A DNA stretch of 64,000 nucleotides, taken from CAVROP01 sp050008495 (GTDB taxonomy: Bacteria > Acidobacteriota > Terriglobia > UBA7540). Below, piece after piece: positions 27,766 to 36,180 of the stretch (positions are counted from its first letter, which is position 1; each line of letters begins with the position of its first letter). The DNA lies in contig JBEKMN010000006.1 of the NCBI GenBank assembly GCA_050008495.1, positions 1-64,000 of the forward strand. Direction: 5' to 3'. Position numbers and translations under genes: made by a program. The notes beneath the pieces were generated by a model. That model saw nothing but the letters and a program-made list of their open reading frames with translations. It made no database searches and was not told the origin of the DNA.

Positions 27766-28021
27766 GTCGATAGTCGAAAGTCGAGAGTTCAGGAGTCGAG
27801 AAGTCAAAGGGTCGGAGAGGCGCAGAGACGAAGCGGTGGAAGCCAAAGAGCCGTGCGGTTGAGGAGTCGAGAAGTCGGTGAATCGAACGGTCGAGGAGTT
27901 CAGATTAAATGTTCGAAAGGCATTAGCTTCCAGAATCTCAAATCTGGAACCTGAAATTGGGACTCCGCCGCGCCTCTTCCAAAACGGGACTCCGAAGCCC
28001 GCTCCCCACCTGCCCACCCGC
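27766..28021. repeat. Low-complexity GTCGA-rich degenerate repeats
   Basis: Multiple imperfect copies of GTCGAGAAGTC / GTCGAAAGTCGAGA from 27770 to about 27900, then a CCAGAATCTCAAATCTGGAA segment. Relatives of the first occur inside the esterase gene (29038-29063), and of the second inside the ROK gene (58950-59045). Confidence 0.6.
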
Positions 28022-29134
28022 CTATTTGCCCACCTTTTCGCTGAAAAACTTCGCCATGAGGTCCAGAGCTTCCTTTGTCTCCGGTAAGTGGTAGTCATAC
28101 CAGAAGGCGTGCGGCAGCGCTTCGAATACCACGAGCTGTGCCTCCACCCCGGCCCGCAGGAAAGCCCTATGCAGGATGGTCGTGCCGCTCAGCAGCAGAT
28201 CGCGCGTACTGGTCACGAAGAGCGTGGGCGGGAATCCGTGCAGGTCGGCATAGAGAGGCGAGAGCACCGGATCTTTGGGATCGGTGTTTCCCACGTACGC
28301 AGAGGCGTGAGGATGCCCCGAGGGTGGATCGAGGTGCCCGGACCATCCCCAAATGGTAAAGAGAGCGTCCGAGTCCGCCGGCTGGCTCAAATCGCCGGTC
28401 CCCGAAAAAACCCCCAGCGCCGCGGGGAGGGGCAGGCCGTCTCGCTGCAAGCGGGAGGCAACTTCGGCGGTCAGAATAGCTCCTGCAGAAGTCCCAAACA
28501 ACCCCACGTGGCTGGGCTTGTGGGTCTTCAACAGCTCTTTGTAGACTGCTTCGGTGTCGTCAACCGCGGCGGGAAACGGGTGCTCCGGAGCAAGCCGGTA
28601 GTAGACCGAAACTACGGGAATCTTGGTGAGGTAGGCAATCGGAATGCCCTCGACGAGCGAGCCTGAGTCCGAGTTGAACCCCCCGCCGTGAACATTGATC
28701 AGGACGCGGTCCCCAGGGTTCGAGGCTGACAGCTCCGCCGGAGTGATCACGTCACAGCGCACCCCACCCACAGTTTCTTCACGGATATCCACCGGATAAA
28801 GCTTGCGAGCTTCCTCTGACCTGGCCTTCCGAAACGCATCGGTTAGCGTTCGCCGCTCGGGCAGCGTCGGCTCCGGGCCCGAAGGGCCGGGCCGCGAGAT
28901 GAACTTCTGCGCCTCGGGGCTGATCGTCCTGGGCACAGGAATCACCCGCGTTACGTGTGCCGTCCCGTCGGCATCCACAGTGGACGAGTCCGCCCTCAGC
29001 GCCGCCGCGCTCTGCTGCGCCCAAAGTTCCGAAGAAGTATGTCGAAAGTCGAGAAGTGACGGCGCCACTAGCCATAGCACGCCCATCATCAGCACCAGCC
29101 TGCCCGCCGCACGCCGAAGCCCCTTGATTCGCAT
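28022..29134 (-). CDS. Exported alpha/beta-hydrolase (HSL-type esterase)
   Basis: A 370-residue protein with a signal peptide (RLVLMMGVLWLVAPSLL) and the hormone-sensitive-lipase / acetyl-esterase fold: oxyanion motif HGGGF from H149, VSVYYRLAPEHPFPAA, nucleophile S216 in GTSAG, acid in TSTRDLLLS and histidine in PHAFW. Such enzymes hydrolyse short-chain esters, for example acetyl groups on sugars. AAGGGGGG lies before ATG 29134. Residues 28-34 (LLDFRHT) are encoded by a GTCGAAAGTCGAGA-type repeat, an apparent insertion at the end of the signal peptide. It lies next to the sugar-nucleotide module on the opposite strand, so a link to EPS metabolism is only positional. Confidence 0.85.
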   Translation of the reverse strand: MRIKGLRRAAGRLVLMMGVLWLVAPSLLDFRHTSSELWAQQSAAALRADSSTVDADGTAHVTRVIPVPRTISPEAQKFISRPGPSGPEPTLPERRTLTDAFRKARSEEARKLYPVDIREETVGGVRCDVITPAELSASNPGDRVLINVHGGGFNSDSGSLVEGIPIAYLTKIPVVSVYYRLAPEHPFPAAVDDTEAVYKELLKTHKPSHVGLFGTSAGAILTAEVASRLQRDGLPLPAALGVFSGTGDLSQPADSDALFTIWGWSGHLDPPSGHPHASAYVGNTDPKDPVLSPLYADLHGFPPTLFVTSTRDLLLSGTTILHRAFLRAGVEAQLVVFEALPHAFWYDYHLPETKEALDLMAKFFSEKVGK

Positions 29135-29419
29135 GAACCCCCCTTTGTTCCGTTCGGTTGTAGCCCACCATCAGAACACAAACCAGCCTGTCGTCGCAAC
29201 CAGGCAGGCCGGCGCTGCTCGGGGGGACTCCCGCACTTCGGGAGAGCCATCCCACTCGCCTGCAGGCAGCCACAATTCGTACTCATCCGGCTGCCGCCTC
29301 CCGCCGAAGATAGGTTATACGGCCAAGCCGGCTTCCGGGACACGCCCCTGTAAGCCACAGGGCGGAGTTGCACCTGGAAGTACAGGCGTCAAGTATCCGG
29401 TCGCAAAAGGAGCAAGGAA
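29135..29419 (+). other. Leader region of the second cysteine-rich gene
   Basis: 285 bases between divergent genes. A hairpin CGCC(C)CTGT-AAGCC-ACAGGGCG lies at about 29343-29365, some 55 bases before ATG 29420. The ribosome binding site is AGGAG. No promoter pair stands out. Confidence 0.4.
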
Positions 29420-29890
29420 ATGAGTCTGCTAATTGATGACGTATCGCGAATTATCGCCAGCCCTATCCCGCGCCGCAAGGTGCTACGGATGGCTGGGAGT
29501 TTAATGGGTGGGGGCATCTTAGCATACTTGGGTTTAGGCAGGGCTTCTCGTGCTCTCGCGAACTCTTCACGAGAGTGTGGCCCCCACCTGGTCCAGTGCG
29601 GCAGGATATGCTGCTTTCCGTCTGAGAAGTGCTGCGGCGAAATGGGAGTTTGCATCCCGCCTAAGCTCGCAGCGTTTGTAAACTGCTGCGGCAGGGGGCT
29701 TTGCTGGAAGCCTTCCCAACAGTGCTGCACAGACCACTGCTGCCGGAAGGAGGAGACCTGCTGCGGCGCTCAGTGCTGCGCGCCGGGCCGGGCCTGCTGC
29801 CAAGGCCAGTGTTGCGCTCCGGGTCATGACTGCTGCAACGGCCGGTGCGAGCCACGGAGGCCGTCGCAAAGCAGTCCTTGTTCTGTTTAA
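29420..29890 (+). CDS. Exported cysteine-rich CC-repeat protein (paralogue of the one at 22353)
   Basis: The 156-residue product begins SLLIDDVSRIIASP, then PRRKVLRM and hydrophobic GGGILAYLGLG, closely matching the leader of the protein at 22353-22886. The remainder has 26 cysteines with ten CC pairs (CTDHCCRKEETCCGAQCC). The C-termini also agree (RPSQS near the end in both). The leader looks Tat-like. AGGAG lies nine bases before ATG 29420. The gene is on the same strand and 84 bases before the Wza-like export gene, so it may be co-transcribed with the EPS locus. Candidate roles are metal binding, a disulfide-rich surface protein or a redox buffer; none is shown by sequence. Confidence 0.78.
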   Translation: MSLLIDDVSRIIASPIPRRKVLRMAGSLMGGGILAYLGLGRASRALANSSRECGPHLVQCGRICCFPSEKCCGEMGVCIPPKLAAFVNCCGRGLCWKPSQQCCTDHCCRKEETCCGAQCCAPGRACCQGQCCAPGHDCCNGRCEPRRPSQSSPCSV

Positions 29891-29973
29891 CGAGAGCCCC
29901 AGGCGGAATTCCGCATTGCAGAAGCTGGGAAGAGAACGACCCCTTGGATCTCTCAGACCGGAGGAGGGCTGAA

Positions 29974-30996
29974 TTGCAGGCGCTGTTTACTCAACTCGTC
30001 CTGATTTGCCTTGCAGGTACCGCATCGGCGCAGGATCCCATATCGCCCCAGGCCGTAGCGCCGGTCGCCAGCGCGGGCGCGGGGGCCTCAAGCGCTTCGA
30101 CCGCCAACTTGGCCACAAGGCAACGATACGTCGTTGCGAGGGACGATCTTCTGGATATCGATGTGGTGGGCGTGCAAGAGATGTCGCGCGAATATCGGGT
30201 GGACGGGGATGGGATGATCACACTACCCATGTTGTCGCGGCCGGTGATGGCGGCGGGCTCCACGCTGGATCAGCTTTCACAACGAATTGGCGAGGACCTC
30301 GTGGGCGCCGGACTGCTTCGGGACCCGCAGATTACCGTGAGTGTGAAGTCTTCGCCCTGGAACACCGTCGTGCTTTCGGGCGCGGCAAAGAAGACGGGCG
30401 TCTATCCGGTCTACGGGCACACCACGCTACTGGAGCTGCTGACTGAAGCGGAAGGTCTGAGCGACGATGCCGGCAACTACGCGATAGTAACGCGCGCGGA
30501 GAAGCCTCTTCCACCGGCGGGGCAGAACTCCGCGGCGCGCCCCGACGAATTGAGCGCGCGAACCCTCAAAGTAGACGTGGGAAGGCTCTGGCGGAACGGC
30601 GACGCCGGCTTGGACGTGGAGTTGCATCCGGGCGACCGGGTGACGGTCGAGCGGGCGGGAATTGTCTACGTTCTGGGCGCAGTGAATCGGGCGGGTGGGT
30701 TCGTCCTCTCGAACGATCAGGAGCAGATGACGGTGCTTCGTGCCATCGCTTTGGCGGGCAATTTCACGCGCGACGCAAAGCCCGCCCATGCTGTCATTAT
30801 CCGCAAGGCATCGGGCGCTCCGGGCGAAAGGCGGGAAGTCCGGGTGGATCTCAAGAAGGTTTTGTCGAACCATGCTCCGGATCAACCTTTGTTAGCCAGC
30901 GACATCCTTTATGTGCCTGAGAGTGGGGCCAGGAGGACACTCGAGGAGGTCGTAAACACTGCGGTGACTACGTCGATTTGGCGGATGCCGATTTAG
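29974..30996 (+). CDS. Wza-like polysaccharide export protein
   Basis: A 340-residue periplasmic/outer-membrane export protein. Signal peptide MQALFTQLVLICLAGTASAQ, then a poly-export domain (YVVARDDLLDIDVVGVQEMS, REYRVDGDGMITLPML) and SLBB-type soluble-ligand-binding repeats (VVLSGAAKKTGVYPVYGHTT, VYVLGAVNRAGGFVL). Family members form the channel through which capsule or EPS leaves the cell. TTG 29974 is chosen because it directly starts the signal peptide and follows GGAGGAGGG; an in-frame ATG at 29845 overlaps the preceding gene and adds 43 unlikely residues. No lipobox cysteine is visible, unlike E. coli Wza. The BY-kinase follows after 13 bases. Confidence 0.88.
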   Translation: MQALFTQLVLICLAGTASAQDPISPQAVAPVASAGAGASSASTANLATRQRYVVARDDLLDIDVVGVQEMSREYRVDGDGMITLPMLSRPVMAAGSTLDQLSQRIGEDLVGAGLLRDPQITVSVKSSPWNTVVLSGAAKKTGVYPVYGHTTLLELLTEAEGLSDDAGNYAIVTRAEKPLPPAGQNSAARPDELSARTLKVDVGRLWRNGDAGLDVELHPGDRVTVERAGIVYVLGAVNRAGGFVLSNDQEQMTVLRAIALAGNFTRDAKPAHAVIIRKASGAPGERREVRVDLKKVLSNHAPDQPLLASDILYVPESGARRTLEEVVNTAVTTSIWRMPI

Positions 30997-31009
30997 GGAA
31001 TAGGGAACA

Positions 31010-33283
31010 ATGGCGGAAAACGACAAACTCGTTCCGGTGAGCGCGGCCTCTCCCGATCGCCTGGGGTATTCCGGTTACCCGGTTACGGACCTCGAGCCAA
31101 CGGGTCCGGAGGCGTACTCATTCCAGAGCTACTGGGAAGTCCTGAGAAAGCGCCGTAGTACGGTTTTCACCGTCGCCTTCGTCGCCACACTACTCGTGAC
31201 GGTGGTTGTCTTCCGAATGAAGCCGGTTTACCGGGCCACCGCGCGCATGGAGGTGCAGGCGGAGACGCCCGCCTTGCAGACGCTCAACGAGCTGAATCCC
31301 GGCGCGGCGGCGGACGCGGCGTTTCTCCAAACGCAGGTCGATCTTTTGCAGAACAACAACCTGGCCTGGCAAACCATGCAGGAGCTGGGGCTGGCGAATG
31401 AGAGCGTGGAACTCGGGGCGGGAGGAGATCTCTGGCCTGGGAGCACCAGCGGCTCGACGGCGTCCACGCCCGCCAGCCTGATCCGGAGTTTCAAAACGCA
31501 CCTTCACGTCGAACTGCTTAACGAGAGCCGGCTGGTGGAAGTCAGCTTCGAGAGCGTGGATTCGAGCCTGGCAGCACGTGTGGCCAACACGCTGGTCAAG
31601 AATTATGTGGAATCTAACTTTCGCTCCAAATACGAAACCACGCGGCAAGCCTCGGCGTGGATGGAGCAGCAACTTGACGAGCTCAAGGCGAAAGTGGAGA
31701 AAGCCCAGCAGGCGCTGGTGGACTACGAGCGGAAATACTCGATTGCCAACTTGGGTGACAAAGAGAACGTGGTGCAACAACGGCTGGCGCAGTTGAGCAG
31801 CGATCTGACCGCAGCGCAGGTTGACCGCGCCAACAAGCAATCGGTCTATGACTCGGCGCGCAGCAACAGCGCTGAGTCGGCCGCCGTCGCGGAGGACGCG
31901 CTGCTAGGGCAATTGGAGTCGAAAAACGCCGAACTCCACACCGAGTATGCCGCGGCCACTTCTCAATATGGCCCGAACTTCTACAAGGTCAAGCAACTCG
32001 GCAATCAGATCAGCGAAGTCGAAGCGCTGATTGGCCGGGAGCGGAAGCGGATCACGCAGCGGATTGAGAGCGATTATCACACCGCCGTGCGGCGCGAGCA
32101 GCTCCTCTCCCAGGATGTCGCTGAGCAAAGGGCCGAGGTGCAAAAACTGAACCAACTGCTCATCAAGTACACCATCCTCAAGGGAGACTTCGAAACCAAT
32201 CAGCAGCTTTACGATGAGCTCCTGAAGCGACTTAAAGACGCCACCGTCTCCGTGAGCTTGCGTGCCACCAGCGTTCGCCTGGCCGATGCGGCGCTGGTGC
32301 CCACCACGCCCATCCGCCCCGACAAGCGAGTGGACATCGCCGTCGGGCTTCTCGTGGGTTTGATCCTTGGAGTGACCCTGGCCTTTATCCGGGAGGGACT
32401 GGATCGCACGGTCAAGACGGCGGAAGACATAGAAAATCAGATTGCGATTCCCACCTTAGCCATAATTCCGCTGGGAACGAAGTCCCGCGGGCGGTATGGC
32501 CGGTATTTCGCTCGCGAGTCTCCGAAAGTGCCGGCCAGCGGAAACCTGGGATTGGCCGTTATGAACGCGCCCGGGTCGGAAATGGCGGAATGTTTCCGGG
32601 TCTTGCGTACCTCGATTCTGCTTTCCAGTTCCCCACAGCCGCCGCAAGTGCTGCTGGTCACGAGTGCGCATCCCAGTGAAGGGAAGACCTTCGCGTCCGT
32701 CAACCTGGCGTTGGCGTTGGCCCAGCGTGGCGGCCGCGTGCTGCTGATTGACGGGGATCTGCGGAAGCCAACCGTGCTGAAAGCCCTCGGGCTGGGAAAT
32801 GGTGACGGCGAGGGAAGCGGACTGAGCAGCTACCTCACGGGCGGACAGGGGATCGATTCGGCACTGATGTCGTTCACGGCGCTTCCCAATCTGTCCGTGC
32901 TGCCTTCTGGGCCGATTCCCGCCAACCCTGCCGAGCTGGTTTCCTCCCCGGCCATGGGGAGGCTGGTGGGTGAGCTACGGCAGCGCTTCGAACACATCGT
33001 GCTCGACTCGCCACCGTTGTTGCTGGTGACGGACGGAATCCTTCTTTCCACTCTGGCCGATGGAGTGGTGCTGGTTGTGGAAAGCGGCTCGACGTCGCGA
33101 GGTGCATTGCATCGAGTTCGTCAAATCCTGGATAGGGCCGGTGCCAAGACCCTGGGTGCGGTACTCAATAAGCTGGATGACCGGGTTGACGGCTACTATA
33201 GTTCTCGCTATCGGTATTACGGCTATTACTATTCCCGAGAGGCCTCCGCGTCAAAAAACTCCGACTTGAATTCGGCCAGCTAG
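31010..33283 (+). CDS. Wzz/BY-kinase: exopolysaccharide tyrosine autokinase
   Basis: The 757-residue protein combines a Wzz chain-length domain and a cytoplasmic bacterial tyrosine kinase. Residues ~40-65 include the first membrane segment (VFTVAFVATLLVTVVVF), a long periplasmic coiled coil follows (LDELKAKVEKAQQALVDYER), then a second membrane segment (VDIAVGLLVGLILGVTLAF). The kinase has Walker A AHPSEGKT (to T560), Walker A' VLLIDGDLRKP and Walker B HIVLDSPPL, ending in a tyrosine-rich tail (DGYYSSRYRYYGYYYSRE), the usual autophosphorylation cluster. It controls polymer length and export with the Wza-like protein immediately upstream. Domain order and length are typical. Confidence 0.93.
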   Translation: MAENDKLVPVSAASPDRLGYSGYPVTDLEPTGPEAYSFQSYWEVLRKRRSTVFTVAFVATLLVTVVVFRMKPVYRATARMEVQAETPALQTLNELNPGAAADAAFLQTQVDLLQNNNLAWQTMQELGLANESVELGAGGDLWPGSTSGSTASTPASLIRSFKTHLHVELLNESRLVEVSFESVDSSLAARVANTLVKNYVESNFRSKYETTRQASAWMEQQLDELKAKVEKAQQALVDYERKYSIANLGDKENVVQQRLAQLSSDLTAAQVDRANKQSVYDSARSNSAESAAVAEDALLGQLESKNAELHTEYAAATSQYGPNFYKVKQLGNQISEVEALIGRERKRITQRIESDYHTAVRREQLLSQDVAEQRAEVQKLNQLLIKYTILKGDFETNQQLYDELLKRLKDATVSVSLRATSVRLADAALVPTTPIRPDKRVDIAVGLLVGLILGVTLAFIREGLDRTVKTAEDIENQIAIPTLAIIPLGTKSRGRYGRYFARESPKVPASGNLGLAVMNAPGSEMAECFRVLRTSILLSSSPQPPQVLLVTSAHPSEGKTFASVNLALALAQRGGRVLLIDGDLRKPTVLKALGLGNGDGEGSGLSSYLTGGQGIDSALMSFTALPNLSVLPSGPIPANPAELVSSPAMGRLVGELRQRFEHIVLDSPPLLLVTDGILLSTLADGVVLVVESGSTSRGALHRVRQILDRAGAKTLGAVLNKLDDRVDGYYSSRYRYYGYYYSREASASKNSDLNSAS

Positions 33284-33481
33284 CGGTGAAGGACAGACAG
33301 TTCAGAACAGCTCATCCAGACAGGCGGGACAAGGGCGAAACAGAACGCTATGCGGGAGTTCTCTCATCGCTGCTCCAGCCCGACTTATGCTGCCTTTGGC
33401 GCGCCACCGGTGGGTCCGTCCAGCGATTAGAGCGTAGCTTGAGAAAGAGCTGAGAAAGCGAGCTGGGCGCGAGGTAACCCG

Positions 33482-34636
33482 ATGCTAATGCGCGATGTAG
33501 CAGTGATCGGAGCGGGGCCGGCGGGGTTGTATGCGGCTTATCGACTGGCTTCGGCCGGTTTGGGTGTCGCGGTTCTCGACGCCCAGGAGTCGGTAGGGGA
33601 TAACGCGGTCTGTTCGGGCGTGATCGGGGAAGAGGCCTTTGGGCGTTTTGGATTGCCGTCCCGGCCGGTGCTGAACAACATTTACTGTCTGCGGGCGGTC
33701 TCGCCGGCGGGCAGAAGCCTGGAGTATCGCTCGCCGACTCCGCTGGCCCGTGTGGTCGATAAAGCAGAATTCAACCGCGACTTGGCGAGTCTGGCACGTG
33801 CCGCCGGCGCGGAATTGCACTCCGGCCGTTTGGTCGAAGCGGTGGCGCGCGAAGATCATGGGGCGATCGTACGGTTCCGTTCCCGGCTGGGCGCGAGGGA
33901 AAAAATCGGAGCGCGAGTCGCGGTGATTGCTTCCGGGGTGGGCGGGAAGCTGAACGGAGCACTGGGACTTGTGAAGCCTCGCGAGTTTTTACGGGCCGTG
34001 CAAGCTGACATCCCACTGGGTAAGGACGGCGCGATGAACCCCACGGAAATATATGTGGGGAGGTCCGTGGCACCGGGAGCTTTCGGCTGGAAGATCCCTT
34101 TAGGGCACGGCCGTGTGCGCGTGGGATTAATGAGCTGGGAGGAGCCCCGCCCGTATTTCAGCGCGCTTTTGCAAAGGGTGGCGCCCGGATTGAAGAGGGG
34201 CGAAGCCAGATTCCAGCAGAAGGCCATCGGGCAGATGCCGATGGGAAACTGCGTTGCGGAACGCGTCGTAGCCATCGGAGAAGCCGCCGTGCACGTGAAG
34301 ACCTCGACCGGAGGGGGAATCTACTTTGGCCTGCTCTCGGCCGAAATGGCTGCCGAGGTCATCCTGCGCGCTTTTCAGAAGGGCGACTTCAGTGTCCAGA
34401 CCTTGGGCCGGTTCGAAGGCTACTGGAAGACGGCTTTCGGCACTGAGTTGTGGACGGGGTATCTCGCCCGGAAACTCGCCGGGCGACTCTCCGATAGCCT
34501 TGTCGAAAAGGCCTTCGAAAGGGCAAAGGGGATCGCACTCCTGGGCCGGCTGAAAGAGGAATTGAGCTTTGATTGGCATCGCAGAGCCATACTGGCCTCC
34601 CTACTTGGTCTGTTCGGTCCCGCTGCAGGCTCTTGA
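33482..34636 (+). CDS. Geranylgeranyl-reductase-like FAD-dependent oxidoreductase
   Basis: A 384-residue flavoprotein with the FAD-binding GAGPAGLYAAYRLA motif at residues ~10-23, the CSGVIGEEAF substrate-loop signature of the geranylgeranyl reductase family and a second dinucleotide-fold strand near VVAIGEAAVHVK. Family members reduce isoprenoid double bonds. Within an EPS locus the simplest idea is saturation of a polyprenyl lipid carrier, though this is inference. GAGGT precedes the tandem ATGs at 33482 and 33488. It ends eight bases before the start of the initiating sugar transferase, which uses a polyprenyl phosphate, strengthening that link. It could instead serve another lipid. Confidence 0.82.
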   Translation: MLMRDVAVIGAGPAGLYAAYRLASAGLGVAVLDAQESVGDNAVCSGVIGEEAFGRFGLPSRPVLNNIYCLRAVSPAGRSLEYRSPTPLARVVDKAEFNRDLASLARAAGAELHSGRLVEAVAREDHGAIVRFRSRLGAREKIGARVAVIASGVGGKLNGALGLVKPREFLRAVQADIPLGKDGAMNPTEIYVGRSVAPGAFGWKIPLGHGRVRVGLMSWEEPRPYFSALLQRVAPGLKRGEARFQQKAIGQMPMGNCVAERVVAIGEAAVHVKTSTGGGIYFGLLSAEMAAEVILRAFQKGDFSVQTLGRFEGYWKTAFGTELWTGYLARKLAGRLSDSLVEKAFERAKGIALLGRLKEELSFDWHRRAILASLLGLFGPAAGS

Positions 34637-34643
34637 GAACATC

Positions 34644-35333
34644 ATGATCAAACGGGGTTTTGACGTACTGCTTTCAGCTTTTGGGCTCGTCGTATCGTTG
34701 CCGTTGTGGGGAATTATCGCGCTGGCCGTAAAGCTTCACGACGGAGGGCCGGTGTTTTATCGGCAGCCGCGGGTAGGGAAAGACGGGCGAGTGTTCATGG
34801 GCCTGAAGTTCCGCTCGATGGTGCCTGACTCGGACCGGAAGTGGGGAGCGGCGCCCGCGGTGGCCAACGATCCCAGAATTACAAAGGTTGGAAAAGTATT
34901 ACGAGCGACGGCGATGGATGAACTTCCGCAACTTTGGAATATCTTGCGGGGCGATATGAGCTTCGTCGGCCCGCGGCCGGAATGGGTGGAACTGGTGAAG
35001 AAGTTCCGCGCCGAAATTCCTCGCTTCGATCTGCGTCATCGGGTCCGGCCCGGACTCACCGGACTGGCCCAAGTCTACGGGCATAGCGAGATGTCGCGCC
35101 GCAATAAGCTCCGCTACGACTTGCTCTACGCGCGGCGTCAGACCTTGTGGCTCGACGTGCGGCTGGTGCTGTTATCGTTCGCCGTGACGTTCACGGGGCG
35201 GTGGGAGCTCCGGGAGTCCAAGGTCTTGCGTCCCCGCCAACGGCGATACGCTAAGGCGGCGCCGGCGAGATCCGCCTGGCCCGCTAAAGGACTGTTGTCG
35301 AAAGGTTTTACGCAGTCCCGCCCCTCCCTGTAA
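34644..35333 (+). CDS. Initiating sugar transferase (bacterial sugar transferase family)
   Basis: A 229-residue polyprenyl-phosphate sugar-1-phosphate transferase of the WcaJ/EpsL catalytic-domain type. One N-terminal reentrant or membrane helix (DVLLSAFGLVVSLPLWGIIA), then KFRSMVPDSD, the ATAMDELPQLWNILRGDMS core and SFVGPRPE, all family hallmarks. It lacks the extra N-terminal membrane domain of full-length WcaJ, as in PglC-like short forms. It places the first sugar phosphate on undecaprenyl phosphate at the inner membrane. ATG 34644 is chosen; an upstream in-frame start at 34569 would overlap the flavoprotein gene by 68 bases. Confidence 0.93.
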   Translation: MIKRGFDVLLSAFGLVVSLPLWGIIALAVKLHDGGPVFYRQPRVGKDGRVFMGLKFRSMVPDSDRKWGAAPAVANDPRITKVGKVLRATAMDELPQLWNILRGDMSFVGPRPEWVELVKKFRAEIPRFDLRHRVRPGLTGLAQVYGHSEMSRRNKLRYDLLYARRQTLWLDVRLVLLSFAVTFTGRWELRESKVLRPRQRRYAKAAPARSAWPAKGLLSKGFTQSRPSL

Positions 35334-35340
35334 GCGAATC

Positions 35341-35398
35341 GTAGCGCCGGCCCTCAGGTCGGTGTCTTTCCTGTGCTGACCTGAAGGTCAGCGCCGCA
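35341..35398. repeat. Hairpin-forming intergenic repeat
   Basis: GTAGCGCCGGCCCTCAGGTC and its imperfect complement GACCTGAAGGTCAGCGCCGC surround about 20 bases. Related hairpins built on GGCCTTCAGGCC-like cores appear near 17660 and inside the GH42 gene. Confidence 0.5.
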
Positions 35399-35405
35399 GA
35401 ACATC

Positions 35406-36179
35406 ATGTCTCTACCTGACATTCCCTGCGCGCGCGTGCTGGGAGTCCCCGTGCACGTGCTTGGCGTGCACGATGTAGTCCGGGTGATGCAGGACTGGCT
35501 TCAAAATGGGGCAGGCCAGCGATGGATTGCTGTGACCAGCTCGCACGGCATCATGGAGGGATTCAAGCATCAAGAGTTCAGGCAGATCCTCGAGTCGGCG
35601 GCTCTTTCGGTTCCGGACGGCAAGTGGACGGCGCGCGCCGCTGCGGCCCGGCTCTCGCTCGAGCCGCAGCAGGTGCGCGGAGCCGACTTGATGTGGGAGT
35701 TCTGTGAGCTGGCCAACCAACGCGGCTATAGCAGCTACTTCTTTGGTGATACGCCTGAGGTCCTGAACCGGCTTACTGCCAGACTCCGCGGGCAGTTTCC
35801 GAACTTGCCGATTGCAGGGGTGTATTCACCCCCTTTCCGGCCGCTGAGCGAAGCAGAGAACGACGAAATAATCCAGCGGATCAACGACGCCAAGCCCCAC
35901 GTGCTTTGGGTGTGTCTGGGGCTTCCGAAACAGGAGTGTTGGATCTTCGCCAACCGGCAGAAGCTTCGCGTGCCCATCGTGATCGCCGTAGGAGCCGCGG
36001 CCAAATTCCTGAGCGGGAGCGTCGCCCCGGCGCCTGCCTGGATTAGGGAGAATGGATTTGAATGGCTCTGGCGACTGATCCGTGAACCCCGGCGCTGCTG
36101 GCGGCGCTCCATGCTTTACGGGCCCCAATTTGCCCTCTTTACGATCCTCGAATTCAGCGGAGTTCGCAGGTACAAGTGA
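35406..36179 (+). CDS. WecG/TagA/CpsF-family glycosyltransferase
   Basis: A 257-residue GT26 protein that adds a sugar (ManNAc or a uronic sugar in known members) to the lipid-linked acceptor. Signatures: NPDGKWTA-type region SVPDGKWTARAAA, GADLMWEFC, SSYFFGDTPEV, and PHVLWVCLGLPKQECWI. No signal peptide. The last 144 bases, encoding APAWIRENGFEWLWRLIREP and the end, are duplicated at 37630-37773 in a chimeric reading frame. Spacing to the following lipoprotein gene is one base, so the two are probably translated together. Confidence 0.92.
   Translation: MSLPDIPCARVLGVPVHVLGVHDVVRVMQDWLQNGAGQRWIAVTSSHGIMEGFKHQEFRQILESAALSVPDGKWTARAAAARLSLEPQQVRGADLMWEFCELANQRGYSSYFFGDTPEVLNRLTARLRGQFPNLPIAGVYSPPFRPLSEAENDEIIQRINDAKPHVLWVCLGLPKQECWIFANRQKLRVPIVIAVGAAAKFLSGSVAPAPAWIRENGFEWLWRLIREPRRCWRRSMLYGPQFALFTILEFSGVRRYK
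36017..36160 (+). repeat. Direct repeat, copy 1 (3' end of WecG gene)
   Basis: 144 bases, about 90% identical by eye to 37630-37773 (14 mismatches, no gaps), offset 1613 bases. The copy codes for the C-terminal tail of the GT26 enzyme. Confidence 0.9.
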
Positions 36180-36180
36180 G

